Both the position numbers and the translations under genes were made by a program. Below, piece by piece: positions 1 to 7,998 of a DNA stretch of 54,431 nucleotides. The notes below the pieces were generated by a model. It was not told where the DNA came from. It saw nothing but the letters and a program-made list of their open reading frames with translations, and made no database searches. Position 1 is the first letter of the stretch. Every line of letters starts with the position of its first letter. Source of the stretch: Lachnospiraceae bacterium UBA7202 (GTDB lineage: Bacteria > Bacillota > Clostridia > Lachnospirales > Lachnospiraceae); assembly GCA_002490705.1 (NCBI GenBank), contig DKUO01000006.1, positions 2,490 through 56,920 of the forward strand, written 5' to 3'.

Positions 1-113
1 CTACCGATGAACTACGCCTGCAAATCTACGACTTTATCAGTATACCATCTTATCCAAAAAAAGAAAAGCGTTTTTTTCATTCCCGCATAGACTATAGTAA
101 ATATGTCTTTTAG

Positions 114-141
114 GGATTGCCGCAAAATCTTCAGGCAATCC
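114..141 (+). promoter_or_regulatory. Perfect inverted repeat directly before the first RBS
   Basis: GGATTGCC (114-121) and GGCAATCC (134-141) form a perfect 8-bp inverted repeat with a 12-nt loop, ending right at the GAGGAGG ribosome binding site (142-148) of the lipoprotein gene. There is no T-tract, so it is not an intrinsic terminator. It could be an operator or an mRNA hairpin that affects translation. The rest of 1-151 shows no gene. Confidence 0.5.
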
Positions 142-151
142 GAGGAGGATC

Positions 152-1159
152 ATGAAAAAAGCAGGCAGTTTATTATTGGCGGCGCTTCTTCTTGCAAGCG
201 CTCTTACAGGCTGTGGAAAAACGCCGAAGGACGGTTCCCCGTCCGGCAAAACCCCTGTGGTGTTAAACGAAGTGGCTCATTCCATCTTTTATGCCCCCAT
301 GTATGTGGCCATCGAGGAGGGCTATTTTGCGGATGAGGGTATTGAACTCACTCTGATCACCGGCTTCGGCGCTGACAAAACCATGACGGCGCTTCTGACC
401 GGGGAAGCCGATATCGGTTTCATGGGAAGTGAGAGCACCATTTACACTTACAAGGAGGGTGCTTCCGACTATGCGGTGAACTTCGCCCAGCTCACCCAGC
501 GGGCCGGAAATTTTCTGGTGTCCAGAGAACCCATCGAAAACTTCACCTGGGATATGCTGATCGGCAAGGATGTACTGGGCGGCCGCGCAGGCGGTATGCC
601 GGAAATGGTGTTTGAGTATATCCTGAAAAAGAACAGCATTGACCCGGCAAACGATCTGTCCATAGACCAGAGCATTGACTTTGGTTCTACCGCCGCTGCT
701 TTCTCTGGCGGGCAGGGGGATTTCTCCGTTGAATTCGAGCCCCATGCTACCTCTCTTGAGACAAAAGGCGACGGCTATGTGGTGGCCTCCCTCGGCGAAG
801 ATTCCGGTTATGTTCCCTACACCGCTTTCTCTGCGCGGAAGAGCTACATCGAAAAAAATCCCGCTGTGATTGAAGCCTTCACCCGCGCCCTGCAAAAAGG
901 GATGGATTACGTGCAGACCCACACCCCTGCGGAGATCGCGAAAGTGATCGCACCCCAGTTTGAGGAAACGGAGCTTTCCACCATTGAGACCATTGTCGGC
1001 AGATACGCTGCCCAGGACACATGGAAATCCGACCTGATCTTCACGGAAGAAAGCTTCACCCTTTTGGAAAACATTTTGGAAGAGGCCGGTGAACTGGATG
1101 GCCGGGTTCCCTACGCGGATCTGGTAGACACCACTTTTGCCGAGAAAGCCGCGCCCTGA
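152..1159 (+). CDS. ABC transporter substrate-binding lipoprotein, NMT1/ThiY/SsuA-like
   Basis: A 335-residue exported solute-binding protein. The N-terminus is a lipoprotein signal (MKK, hydrophobic run, lipobox LTGC with the lipidated Cys at residue 21). The body resembles the NMT1/THI5-SsuA family: HSIFYAPMYVAIEEGYF near residues 43-59 is the typical first strand and helix, and a later VEFEP segment matches the hinge-region motif. This family captures pyrimidine thiamine precursors, sulfonates, nitrate or related small molecules for an ABC importer. The ligand cannot be read from sequence. The permease and ATPase are not in the window and may lie upstream. The start has a GAGGAGG site 3 nt before the ATG. 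A strong terminator follows. No TPP riboswitch was seen in front. Confidence 0.85.
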   Translation: MKKAGSLLLAALLLASALTGCGKTPKDGSPSGKTPVVLNEVAHSIFYAPMYVAIEEGYFADEGIELTLITGFGADKTMTALLTGEADIGFMGSESTIYTYKEGASDYAVNFAQLTQRAGNFLVSREPIENFTWDMLIGKDVLGGRAGGMPEMVFEYILKKNSIDPANDLSIDQSIDFGSTAAAFSGGQGDFSVEFEPHATSLETKGDGYVVASLGEDSGYVPYTAFSARKSYIEKNPAVIEAFTRALQKGMDYVQTHTPAEIAKVIAPQFEETELSTIETIVGRYAAQDTWKSDLIFTEESFTLLENILEEAGELDGRVPYADLVDTTFAEKAAP

Positions 1160-1201
1160 TTGAATAACGGTGCCTCTTTGGCTCGAATTTACTGCATGCA
1201 T

Positions 1202-1234
1202 AACGCCCGGCATCTGCGCCGGGCGTTATTTATG
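1202..1234 (+). terminator. Intrinsic terminator after the lipoprotein gene
   Basis: AACGCCCGGC (1202-1211) pairs perfectly with GCCGGGCGTT (1218-1227) around a 6-nt loop and is followed by a short T-rich stretch. It closes the first transcript. Confidence 0.8.
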
Positions 1235-1300
1235 TAAACCATTTCGCTTTTATTCTACAATTTTATGTAAACCGAACCACTCGTGCCGTCCGGCGTCTCA

Positions 1301-1675
1301 TTACGCCTCTCCCAGCAGTTCTTTCAAAGCATCCACCACAAACCGGTACTGGGTCAGCATCTCTTCAACACCCACCTCCATCTCGGAATAATTCTCATCC
1401 TTCACCGCCTGCTCCTGCTCTGCTGCCAGCTGGGACAGGTAGGTAGCGCCGATAGAACGCATGGCATTTTTCAGCCCATGCACCTCAATACGGTAGCGTT
1501 CATAATCTTTCTGCTCATAAACGCTCCGAATCAGCGGGATTTTCTCCTCTCCCTCCTCCATGGCGGCCCAGAGCACCTCCATGTAGATCGCCTCGTCATC
1601 CCCGCACAGCCTGATGCCTTCTTCCACGTCAAAGCCCTTGACTACCAGATCCTCAAATGTCCGAATCGTTCCCAT
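1301..1675 (-). CDS. Stand-alone histidine phosphotransfer (HPt) domain protein
   Basis: A 124-residue all-helical protein consisting of one HPt domain. The phosphorylatable histidine is His66 in YRIEVHGLKNAMRS, which matches the HPt core motif (H-x-L-K-[GN]-x-x-x-x-[IL]-G). HPt proteins relay phosphate between receiver domains in multistep phosphorelays. The gene follows the DUF1836 gene with a single base between stop and start, and its ribosome binding site (GGAGGAAGAG) lies inside the end of that gene, so the two are translated together. The hybrid kinase encoded 1.1 kb away on the other strand has two receiver domains but no HPt, so this protein is a natural candidate partner; that link is inference. 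Confidence 0.85.
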   Translation of the reverse strand: MGTIRTFEDLVVKGFDVEEGIRLCGDDEAIYMEVLWAAMEEGEEKIPLIRSVYEQKDYERYRIEVHGLKNAMRSIGATYLSQLAAEQEQAVKDENYSEMEVGVEEMLTQYRFVVDALKELLGEA

Positions 1676-1676
1676 T

Positions 1677-2315
1677 TCACTCTTCCTCCTGCGCTTTTCC
1701 CTTTTTCTTTTTCTCTTCTCCGCGCCTGTCAGTAAAACCGTCGATCATTTTCTCAATCAACAATTTTTTGACATAGACGTCGAAGCTTAACATGCAGATA
1801 AAGGAGAAAATTTTCAGAAATTCCCGATCCTCCTCAGGGGCGTCCTCAAAGGTTTTCTGGGCAATCTGAAATTTTTCCTCCACATCCGCTTTCAAGACAT
1901 CCTTCTGCTCCCGCTCCAGACTGAACACCTCCTCGTAAACGCGGGCGAGGTCAAACTCCTCCCCGTTTGCGAAGTAGCGTTCCGTGATCGGCTGTAAGAG
2001 CTCCTGAATGTCACTGATTGACAAGATCCCTTTGTAATAGTAAATAAAGATTAAAAGAAGGACATGATCCCTCGAATATTTCTTTTTGGAAGGCGGCGGA
2101 AGCAGATCATTTTTGGCGTAATTATTGATCATCGTCTTTGTCAGAATTTTATCCGTAGCAGGCTCTCTGGTCGTATTCTTCAAATGCGCATCCATAAATG
2201 TCGTCACCTGATCCATATAAAGGCCGATATCCGGTATATCCATCGCCTTGATGTACTCGATCCTGTCCACACTGCCCTTTATGCTGTTTAACAGATCCTC
2301 TATGTTAATTGTCAT
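1677..2315 (-). CDS. DUF1836 domain-containing protein
   Basis: A 212-residue protein of the DUF1836 family, common in Firmicutes and usually treated as a putative MerR/HTH-like regulator of unknown target. The reading frame is open upstream, but the start at 2315 (MTINIEDLL) is chosen because GGGAGAAGG sits just before it and the upstream residues look untranslated. The segment around residues 50-110 (TKTMINNYAKNDLLPPP, then SISDIQELLQP) is the recognisable DUF1836 helix-turn-helix-like core. The C-terminus is Lys/Glu-rich. It is first in a two-gene unit with the HPt gene and is divergent from yerC with abutting promoters. Confidence 0.8.
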   Translation of the reverse strand: MTINIEDLLNSIKGSVDRIEYIKAMDIPDIGLYMDQVTTFMDAHLKNTTREPATDKILTKTMINNYAKNDLLPPPSKKKYSRDHVLLLIFIYYYKGILSISDIQELLQPITERYFANGEEFDLARVYEEVFSLEREQKDVLKADVEEKFQIAQKTFEDAPEEDREFLKIFSFICMLSFDVYVKKLLIEKMIDGFTDRRGEEKKKKGKAQEEE

Positions 2316-2346
2316 TTCCGACGCCTTCTCCCTTTCTTTGCTTCTT

Positions 2347-2375
2347 ATTATATAGTTTTCACAACTACATGACAA
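2347..2375 (-). promoter_or_regulatory. Sigma-A promoter for DUF1836-HPt
   Basis: On the minus strand TTGTCA (2370-2375), a 17-bp spacer and TATAAT (2347-2352) form a near-consensus promoter about 30 nt before the start codon. Confidence 0.75.
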
Positions 2376-2381
2376 GTACAG

Positions 2382-2410
2382 TTTACAAAAAAGCACTTCT
2401 GTGATATATT
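2382..2410 (+). promoter_or_regulatory. Sigma-A promoter for the YerC gene
   Basis: TTTACA (2382-2387), 17 bp, TATATT (2405-2410), with TG one base before the -10. It is back to back with the DUF1836 promoter, leaving only 6 bp between the two -35 elements. Confidence 0.7.
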
Positions 2411-2474
2411 CATACATAACATTAGTAAAGTTTTAACGTGTGAAAGCAATATAGCTTTCCGGAAGGGAATTTCT

Positions 2475-2762
2475 ATGAATAAAAAAATCAAAACCGACGC
2501 TGTCGACCATCTTTTTCAGGCTGTTCTCTGTCTGAAAACCCAGGAAGAGTGCTATGATTTTTTCGAGGATCTCTGCACGGTCAACGAACTTCTGTCCCTG
2601 TCCCAGCGCTTCGAGGTAGCGTCCATGCTCAAGCAGCACAAAACCTATCTGGAAATTGCGGAAAAAACCGGCGCGTCTACCGCCACCATCAGCCGCGTAA
2701 ACCGTTCCCTGAACTACGGAAACGACGGGTACGAACTGGTTTTCAACCGTCTTAATCCATAA
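2475..2762 (+). CDS. YerC/YecD family TrpR-like transcriptional regulator
   Basis: A 95-residue protein made of a TrpR/YerC DNA-binding fold. ELLSLSQRFEVASML followed by YLEIAEKTGASTATISRV (about residues 38-76) is the TrpR-type helix-turn-helix, with TGASTATISRVN as the recognition part. This family, found throughout Firmicutes, resembles the tryptophan repressor but its effector is not established. The start is ATG 2475, preceded by GGAAGGGAATTTCT. The hybrid kinase gene begins about 120 bp downstream on the same strand with no terminator between, so co-transcription is possible. Confidence 0.85.
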   Translation: MNKKIKTDAVDHLFQAVLCLKTQEECYDFFEDLCTVNELLSLSQRFEVASMLKQHKTYLEIAEKTGASTATISRVNRSLNYGNDGYELVFNRLNP

Positions 2763-2882
2763 GTCATAAACGACAGGTTACAGACGCTTTTTAACAAGAC
2801 CTCTCCCATATTGACACCGATTTGCGAACTTGATAAACTATTGATAACTAACAACCTTTATATGGATAAGAGGGAAGCCGCT

Positions 2883-5800
2883 ATGTATACTTGTTGTCTA
2901 CAGATATATATCACAGGGCAGCCAAGCCACACTTTGGATGTGATAAAAAAAATGCCCTCTCTTGTGAATTTTACCCATATTTTTTCGGAAAGCGATGAGC
3001 CGGAAGCCGCCCTGACGGCAAAGGCTGATTTAATTATCTCGGATCTGTCAAACACAGATCTTCATCATACTGTGCAGTTCCTTCTGGAAAACCGCCGCAA
3101 GGAAGCGCAGATCATACTGTTAGCGGACAAAAAGCAGATGCAGACGCTCTGTTCACACCCGATCTTAAAGGATATTACAGACGTCTGGATCACACCCATG
3201 TCGGACGATGAAATCCGGTTTCGTTTTTTAAGGTGGCAGGAAACCTGTAAGATGAGCAAGGATTATTGGCAGACCAGCCATTATCTCGAAACCACCATCA
3301 ACAATGTGCCCAATCTGATCTGGTACAAGGATAAGGACGGCGTTCACGAAAAGGTGAACGACAGCTTCTGTAAGGCCGTTAACAAAACCAAGCAGCAAGT
3401 AGAAGGCCGCCGACACGCCTACATCTGGGACGTGGAAGAGGATGATCCCACCTGTATCGAATCGGAGCATCAGGTTATGAGCAGGGAGCAGACACTCATT
3501 ACGGAAGAAACCATCAAAGCCGGAAACGAACTGCGGACTCTTATGTGCTACAAATCACCCCTCTACAACCTTGACGGCAGCGTTATGGGTACTGTGGGTG
3601 TAGCCATCGACGTAACAAAAGAAAGAGCCTATGAACAGGAAATTGTCAATAAAAACCGGGATCTGGAAACGCTTCTCACCACCACAGACTGCGGTATTAT
3701 GCGTCATTCCCTGAACGATTCCCGTATTTTGAACATAAACGCGGCCGCGCTCAGGATCCTCGGTTACGCAACGCAGGAAGAACTGATCGCCGACGGCTTT
3801 AACCTGATTTCCCCCTCTGTCGTGGACGAGGATAAGCAACGCCTCCGCGACAGCATTCGGATGCTGGAAAAAGCCGGAGATACGGTGAACGTGGAATACC
3901 GTGTAAAACATAAAGACGGTGAAATTATTCATGTCATGGGAAGCATTAAGCTTTATGAAGAAAACGGTGAGCTCTTCTGCCAGCGTTTCCTTGTGGACTA
4001 TACCGAACAAAAGCTTCAGGAAAAGAAAAACGAAAGACGCCAGATGGAATTGATTCAGGCGCTCAGCCGGGATTTTAGTCTGGTCTGTTTCATTGAGCCG
4101 GAAACCGGCGCGATGGTGCCTGTCCGTACCAATAATCTGGAGTCGAGCGGTACTTTTGACGGCACGATCTCCTTCACGGAAAGTATGAAACAATACATAG
4201 AGGACGTGGTCTATGAAGAGGATCGGGAAATGATGCGGCAGTTTACCTCTCTGGACACACTGAAAGAACATCTGTCCGGCGGAAAAATGTTCTCTATCAA
4301 TTACCGCAAATATATCCATGATGAAATCGTTTACTTCCAGATGAAAGCCGTAAGCGCAAAGACCGATGATTCCAGCGTCGGCATTGTTCTCGGTTTTCGC
4401 AGTGTGGACGCGGATATCCGCAAAGAAATGGAGCAGAATACACTGTTGGAATCCGCGCTTTCGCAGGCCAACAGTGCCAGCAAGGCCAAAAGTGTCTTTT
4501 TATCCAACATGTCCCATGATATCCGCACACCGATGAACGCCATTGTCGGATTTACGAATCTGGCCCTTACCCATCTGGATCACCCGGAGCAGGTGGAAGA
4601 ATATTTGAAAAAGATTCAGACCTCCGGCAACCATCTGCTGAGCCTGATCAACGATATTCTGGATATGAGCCGCATAGAAAGCGGCAAGATCCATCTGGAG
4701 GAAACTCCCTGCAGCCTCCCCGATATTTTATACAGCCTGCGGAATATCTTACAGGCGGATATCCACGCAAAACAGCTGGAATTACAGATCGATACCGTGG
4801 ACGTTGTGGACGAAAATATTTATTGCGACAAGCTGCGGCTCAATCAGGTGCTTTTGAATCTGCTCAGCAACTCCGTAAAATATACCAGAGCCGGAGGAAC
4901 GGTCAGCCTGCGGATCACGGAGAAATCCGGTGCGCCCTCAGGCTATGCCATCTATGAATTTTACATCAAAGATAACGGCATCGGCATGAGCCCGGAGTTC
5001 GTGGCGCATATATTTGAACCCTTCGAACGGGAAAGGAACAGTACGATCAGCAAAATTCAGGGAACCGGACTGGGCATGTCCATCACGAAAAACATCGTGG
5101 ATATGATGAACGGCACCATTTCCGTAAAGAGCGAAAAAGACGTCGGAACGGAATTCACCGTTACCTTTACTTTCCGTCTGCATGCGGAAAAACCGAAATC
5201 CCTTACCATCCCCGAACTGCAAAACTGCAAAGCGTTGGTGGTGGATGACGATTTCAACACCTGTGACAGCATTTCCTACATGCTGGGGCAGCTGGGCATG
5301 CAGGCTGAATGGACGCTGTCCGGTAAAGAGGCCGTGCTTCGCAGTCACCAGTCGGTCACGCGGGGTACTGACTATTCGGTCTATATTGTGGACTGGCTGC
5401 TTCCCGACATAAACGGCGTGGAAGTGGTCCGTCGTATCCGAAAAGAAACGGGAAAAAATGTACCTATTATTATCATGACCGCATACGACTGGTCCGACAT
5501 TGAGACGGAAGCAAACGAAGCCGGCGTTACGGCATTTTGCGGCAAACCCCTGTTTTTGTCAGAGCTCAGCTCCTGTCTCCGGTCTATCCTGCTGCCGGAC
5601 CAGCAAGAAGACAAAAAAGGCGAAAAAGAGACGACGACCCGCCATACGGGACGACTTCTCCTCGCGGAAGATGTGGAAATGAATCAGGAGATCGCCGTAG
5701 CCCTGTTAGAAAGCGCCGGCTTCCAGGTAGATGTTGTCGAGGACGGCAGTATTGCCTATGACATGGTAAAGAAATCGGAACCCGGCTATTATCAGGCCGT

Positions 5801-6020
5801 GCTGATGGATGTGCAGATGCCTGTCATGGACGGATACGAGGCGACGCGGCGTATCAGAAAGCTGGAGGATCCTGCCCTTGCCTCCATCCCCATCATTGCC
5901 ATGACCGCCAACGCCTTTACCGAGGATAAGGAGGCTGCCCTCAAATGCGGCATGAACGGCCATATTGCCAAACCCATCGACGTGCAGGTACTGTTTGAAA
6001 CGCTGGACGCTGTGCTATAG
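2883..6020 (+). CDS. Soluble hybrid sensor histidine kinase with PAS domains and two receivers
   Basis: About 1045 residues, with no membrane segment. In order: an N-terminal receiver-like domain (residues 1-125) that keeps an acidic ISDLSN strand but has Thr in place of the conserved Lys (WITPMS); two or three PAS-type sensor domains (about 125-245, 260-385, 400-520); HisKA with SHDIRTPMNAI (His545); HATPase_c (N-box LNLLSNSVKYT near 656); receiver 1 (phosphoacceptor Asp837 in IVDWLLPD); and receiver 2 (Asp976 in VLMDVQMP). Input is therefore probably cytoplasmic. An upstream in-frame TTG exists at 2811, but ATG 2883 is preferred because AGAGGG lies 8 nt before it. No HPt or DNA-binding output domain is present, so a separate HPt protein is expected. 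Confidence 0.9.
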   Translation: MYTCCLQIYITGQPSHTLDVIKKMPSLVNFTHIFSESDEPEAALTAKADLIISDLSNTDLHHTVQFLLENRRKEAQIILLADKKQMQTLCSHPILKDITDVWITPMSDDEIRFRFLRWQETCKMSKDYWQTSHYLETTINNVPNLIWYKDKDGVHEKVNDSFCKAVNKTKQQVEGRRHAYIWDVEEDDPTCIESEHQVMSREQTLITEETIKAGNELRTLMCYKSPLYNLDGSVMGTVGVAIDVTKERAYEQEIVNKNRDLETLLTTTDCGIMRHSLNDSRILNINAAALRILGYATQEELIADGFNLISPSVVDEDKQRLRDSIRMLEKAGDTVNVEYRVKHKDGEIIHVMGSIKLYEENGELFCQRFLVDYTEQKLQEKKNERRQMELIQALSRDFSLVCFIEPETGAMVPVRTNNLESSGTFDGTISFTESMKQYIEDVVYEEDREMMRQFTSLDTLKEHLSGGKMFSINYRKYIHDEIVYFQMKAVSAKTDDSSVGIVLGFRSVDADIRKEMEQNTLLESALSQANSASKAKSVFLSNMSHDIRTPMNAIVGFTNLALTHLDHPEQVEEYLKKIQTSGNHLLSLINDILDMSRIESGKIHLEETPCSLPDILYSLRNILQADIHAKQLELQIDTVDVVDENIYCDKLRLNQVLLNLLSNSVKYTRAGGTVSLRITEKSGAPSGYAIYEFYIKDNGIGMSPEFVAHIFEPFERERNSTISKIQGTGLGMSITKNIVDMMNGTISVKSEKDVGTEFTVTFTFRLHAEKPKSLTIPELQNCKALVVDDDFNTCDSISYMLGQLGMQAEWTLSGKEAVLRSHQSVTRGTDYSVYIVDWLLPDINGVEVVRRIRKETGKNVPIIIMTAYDWSDIETEANEAGVTAFCGKPLFLSELSSCLRSILLPDQQEDKKGEKETTTRHTGRLLLAEDVEMNQEIAVALLESAGFQVDVVEDGSIAYDMVKKSEPGYYQAVLMDVQMPVMDGYEATRRIRKLEDPALASIPIIAMTANAFTEDKEAALKCGMNGHIAKPIDVQVLFETLDAVL

Positions 6021-6054
6021 GCTATAAATTAACGAAAAAAAGGAAAAACAGTGC

Positions 6055-6083
6055 TTTACATTTTATAAAATGTGTGCTATCCT
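6055..6083 (+). promoter_or_regulatory. Promoter of the cold-shock gene
   Basis: TTTACA (6055-6060), 17 bp, TATCCT (6078-6083), with an extended TGC before the -10. The leader to the ATG is about 40 nt, shorter than the long thermosensing leader of E. coli cspA. Confidence 0.65.
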
Positions 6084-6128
6084 ATCAATGTTGTCAATGT
6101 TATTTTTATATTTTTGGAGGTAACTACA

Positions 6129-6329
6129 ATGAACAAAGGTACAGTAAAATGGTTTAACAACCAAAAAGGCTATGGCTTCATCTCCGATGAGCAGGGTAAC
6201 GATGTGTTCGTTCACTACTCAGGGCTCAACATGGAAGGCTTCAAGTCTCTCGAAGAGGGCGCAGAGGTTGAGTACGAGGTAGTAAACGGCGAGAAGGGAC
6301 CTCAGGCCGTAAACGTAACAAAATTATAA
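6129..6329 (+). CDS. csp: Cold-shock protein, CspA family
   Basis: A 66-residue single cold-shock domain, the normal size for the family. RNP1 (GYGFI, in KGYGFISDEQG) and RNP2 (DVFVHYS) are both intact, and the N-terminus MNKGTVKWFN is canonical. These small OB-fold proteins bind single-stranded RNA or DNA and act as RNA chaperones. The start is ATG 6129 after GGAGG; an in-frame upstream extension to 6072 lacks support. The gene is monocistronic, with its own promoter and a terminator at 6463-6487. About 130 nt of AT-rich 3' untranslated sequence lies before that terminator. Confidence 0.95.
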   Translation: MNKGTVKWFNNQKGYGFISDEQGNDVFVHYSGLNMEGFKSLEEGAEVEYEVVNGEKGPQAVNVTKL

Positions 6330-6462
6330 GAGACATCCTCTTATAACATCGATAATCAGTATCACGATGTGCCTGTTCTTAAATATAATGTTCTTAAAAT
6401 AATAAGTAAGACTTTGTTATTTAGAATCAGCTATTGTTGTAACGGATTAGAGAAGAACAAAA

Positions 6463-6487
6463 ACCTGTCAATTCGACAGGTTTTTTT
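6463..6487 (+). terminator. Terminator between csp and hisA, works on both strands
   Basis: AACCTGTC and GACAGGTT flank a 4-nt loop, followed by seven T on the plus strand. The A-rich left flank gives a T-run on the minus strand as well, so it can end both csp and the convergent hisA transcript. Confidence 0.85.
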
Positions 6488-6501
6488 CTTTTCTTATTCC
6501 T

Positions 6502-7278
6502 TTATCTTTTCATATAAGCCAGCACATCCTGAAACGCCATTTTCCCGCCGAAAAGATCAAGGGCGCTTCCTATGGTCACGTCCACCCTGTCCTGCCCCAG
6601 CGCTTTCAATCTGTCAAGATCTTCAAAGCTGTGCACGCCGCCCGCATAGGTGACCGGAATCTTCCCCCAGTCTCCCAAGAGCTTTACCACCGGCTCCTCA
6701 ATACCCGCGCTCTTTCCCTCCACATCCACCGCATGAATCAAAAATTCATCACAAAAACCGGAAAGCGTGTCAAGTGTCTGCGTGTTCAGCTCCACGGAAG
6801 TATAATTCTGCCATCTGTCGGTCACAATATAATAACGGCCATTCCTGCTTCTCACGCTCAAATCCAGCGTAAGCCTTTCCTTCCCGACTTCCTTTACCAG
6901 CGCCCGAAGCCTGTCGTACTGCACCAGCCCTCTGGAAAAAACATAGGAGGTGACGATCACATGGCTCGCGCCCGCTTTCAAAAAAATAGCGGCATTCTCC
7001 GGCGTAATGCCGCCACCTGCCTGAAGACCTCCCGGATAAGCTGCAAGCGCCGCAAGCGCCTGCCGCTTCGTCTCTTCGTAGTAAGAGGAAGAGACCGGGT
7101 TTAACATGATGATATGCCCTCCGGTCAGTTCGTATTCCCGGTAAAGTTTTGAAAAAAAAGCGGCGTCCTGCACAGAAACAAAATTTTCCTGTGCCAAATT
7201 TCCATCATCTGTAAGACTTCCTCCTACAATCTGCTTGACGCTGCCGTTATGGATGTCGATACAAGGCCGAAATTTCAT
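6502..7278 (-). CDS. hisA: HisA, ProFAR isomerase of the eukaryotic (HIS6) type
   Basis: A 258-residue TIM-barrel enzyme of histidine synthesis that isomerises ProFAR to PRFAR. It follows the yeast His6 subtype rather than ordinary bacterial HisA: CIDIHNGSVKQIVGG at the N-terminus, LDLSVRSRNGRYYIV in the middle, DEFLIHAVDVEGKSAG, and the phosphate-binding end TIGSALDLFGG all match the fungal layout. The catalytic Asp of strand 1 (CIDIHNG) and the second acid (HAVDVEG) are present. No other his gene is nearby, so it is an isolated copy. Start ATG 7278 follows AAAGGATCAGTT. It converges with csp and shares its terminator. Confidence 0.9.
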   Translation of the reverse strand: MKFRPCIDIHNGSVKQIVGGSLTDDGNLAQENFVSVQDAAFFSKLYREYELTGGHIIMLNPVSSSYYEETKRQALAALAAYPGGLQAGGGITPENAAIFLKAGASHVIVTSYVFSRGLVQYDRLRALVKEVGKERLTLDLSVRSRNGRYYIVTDRWQNYTSVELNTQTLDTLSGFCDEFLIHAVDVEGKSAGIEEPVVKLLGDWGKIPVTYAGGVHSFEDLDRLKALGQDRVDVTIGSALDLFGGKMAFQDVLAYMKR

Positions 7279-7439
7279 AACTGATCCTTTCTGATTTAAA
7301 ACAGCTTCCCCGATTGATCCTCACACAACCGGTGTATAAATTCCTGTCTAACTGACATAATAACACAAGAACAGGAAGTTTATCAAACATTCTGTTTACA
7401 GGAACCCAAGATTTTCAAATTGAGCAAAGGAGTGAAATC

Positions 7440-7934
7440 ATGAAAAGAATAAAAACAATATTGTTTGTCTCTCTCATGGTGCTTAGTATGACGGCCTTAA
7501 CCGCCTGCGGCAGCAGAAACGCCAACGGCAATGACAACACTACCCAAAGCGGTACGGGCACTACAACCGGAAACGGTACAGGCACCGGTACAACAGGAAC
7601 AAATGACGCCGGCAGCACCACCGGCATAGACAACACAAACACCAATGCGGGAACGGGCACTACAACGGACACCGGAACCGGCACAAACGGAACCGGCACA
7701 GATAACAACGGCGCTATGGATGATAACGACAATGTAAACGACGCCACTGCCGGCACAGACAATACAAATGGTACAAACGGCAGCTCCGTCGGTGACGGTG
7801 TCGGCAACGCCATCGGCGATGCAGTAGACGACGCCGGAAATGCAGCCTCCGACATCATTGACGACGCCGCTAACGGTGTAGAGAACGTGGTGGACGACGT
7901 AACCGGCACAGGAACTTCCTCCAAAGCACGGTGA
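7440..7934 (+). CDS. Low-complexity Thr/Gly/Asn-rich lipoprotein
   Basis: A 164-residue secreted lipoprotein of unknown function. It has a clear signal peptide (MKRIKTILFVSLMVLS) and a lipobox ending at Cys23 (LTAC). Residues 25-110 are almost entirely Thr, Gly, Asn, Asp and Ala in short irregular repeats such as TGTGTTG. The C-terminal 50 residues change to an acidic amphipathic pattern (IGDAVDDAGNAASDI, then ENVVDDV). The mature protein is therefore probably an extended, acidic, surface-tethered chain. RBS AAAGGAG precedes ATG 7440. Long open frames on the opposite strand here are artefacts of the repetitive composition. Confidence 0.8.
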   Translation: MKRIKTILFVSLMVLSMTALTACGSRNANGNDNTTQSGTGTTTGNGTGTGTTGTNDAGSTTGIDNTNTNAGTGTTTDTGTGTNGTGTDNNGAMDDNDNVNDATAGTDNTNGTNGSSVGDGVGNAIGDAVDDAGNAASDIIDDAANGVENVVDDVTGTGTSSKAR

Positions 7935-7940
7935 CGCAAA

Positions 7941-7975
7941 AAGAGTTCCCTTGGCAGCCCTTGGGAACTCTTTCT
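7941..7975 (+). terminator. Terminator between the lipoprotein and fbp, convergent
   Basis: AAGAGTTCCC (7941-7950) pairs with GGGAACTCTT (7963-7972) and is followed by TTCTATTAT. It lies between two convergent genes and its A-rich left side suits both directions. Confidence 0.75.
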
Positions 7976-7998
7976 ATTATACATTTACAGGATAACTC

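Noticed and set aside
1..151. TPP riboswitch before the ThiY-like protein
   Set aside because: None of the conserved TPP aptamer segments is present; the space is too short.
263..1213. Long minus-strand open frame of 316 codons
   Set aside because: It lies opposite the substrate-binding lipoprotein and overlaps its terminator.
3555..4319. 254-codon minus-strand frame inside the hybrid kinase
   Set aside because: Antisense shadow of PAS-domain coding sequence.
7415..7984. Minus-strand frame rich in Val/Pro/Ser opposite the lipoprotein
   Set aside because: Produced by the repetitive composition of the lipoprotein gene; it spans the terminator.
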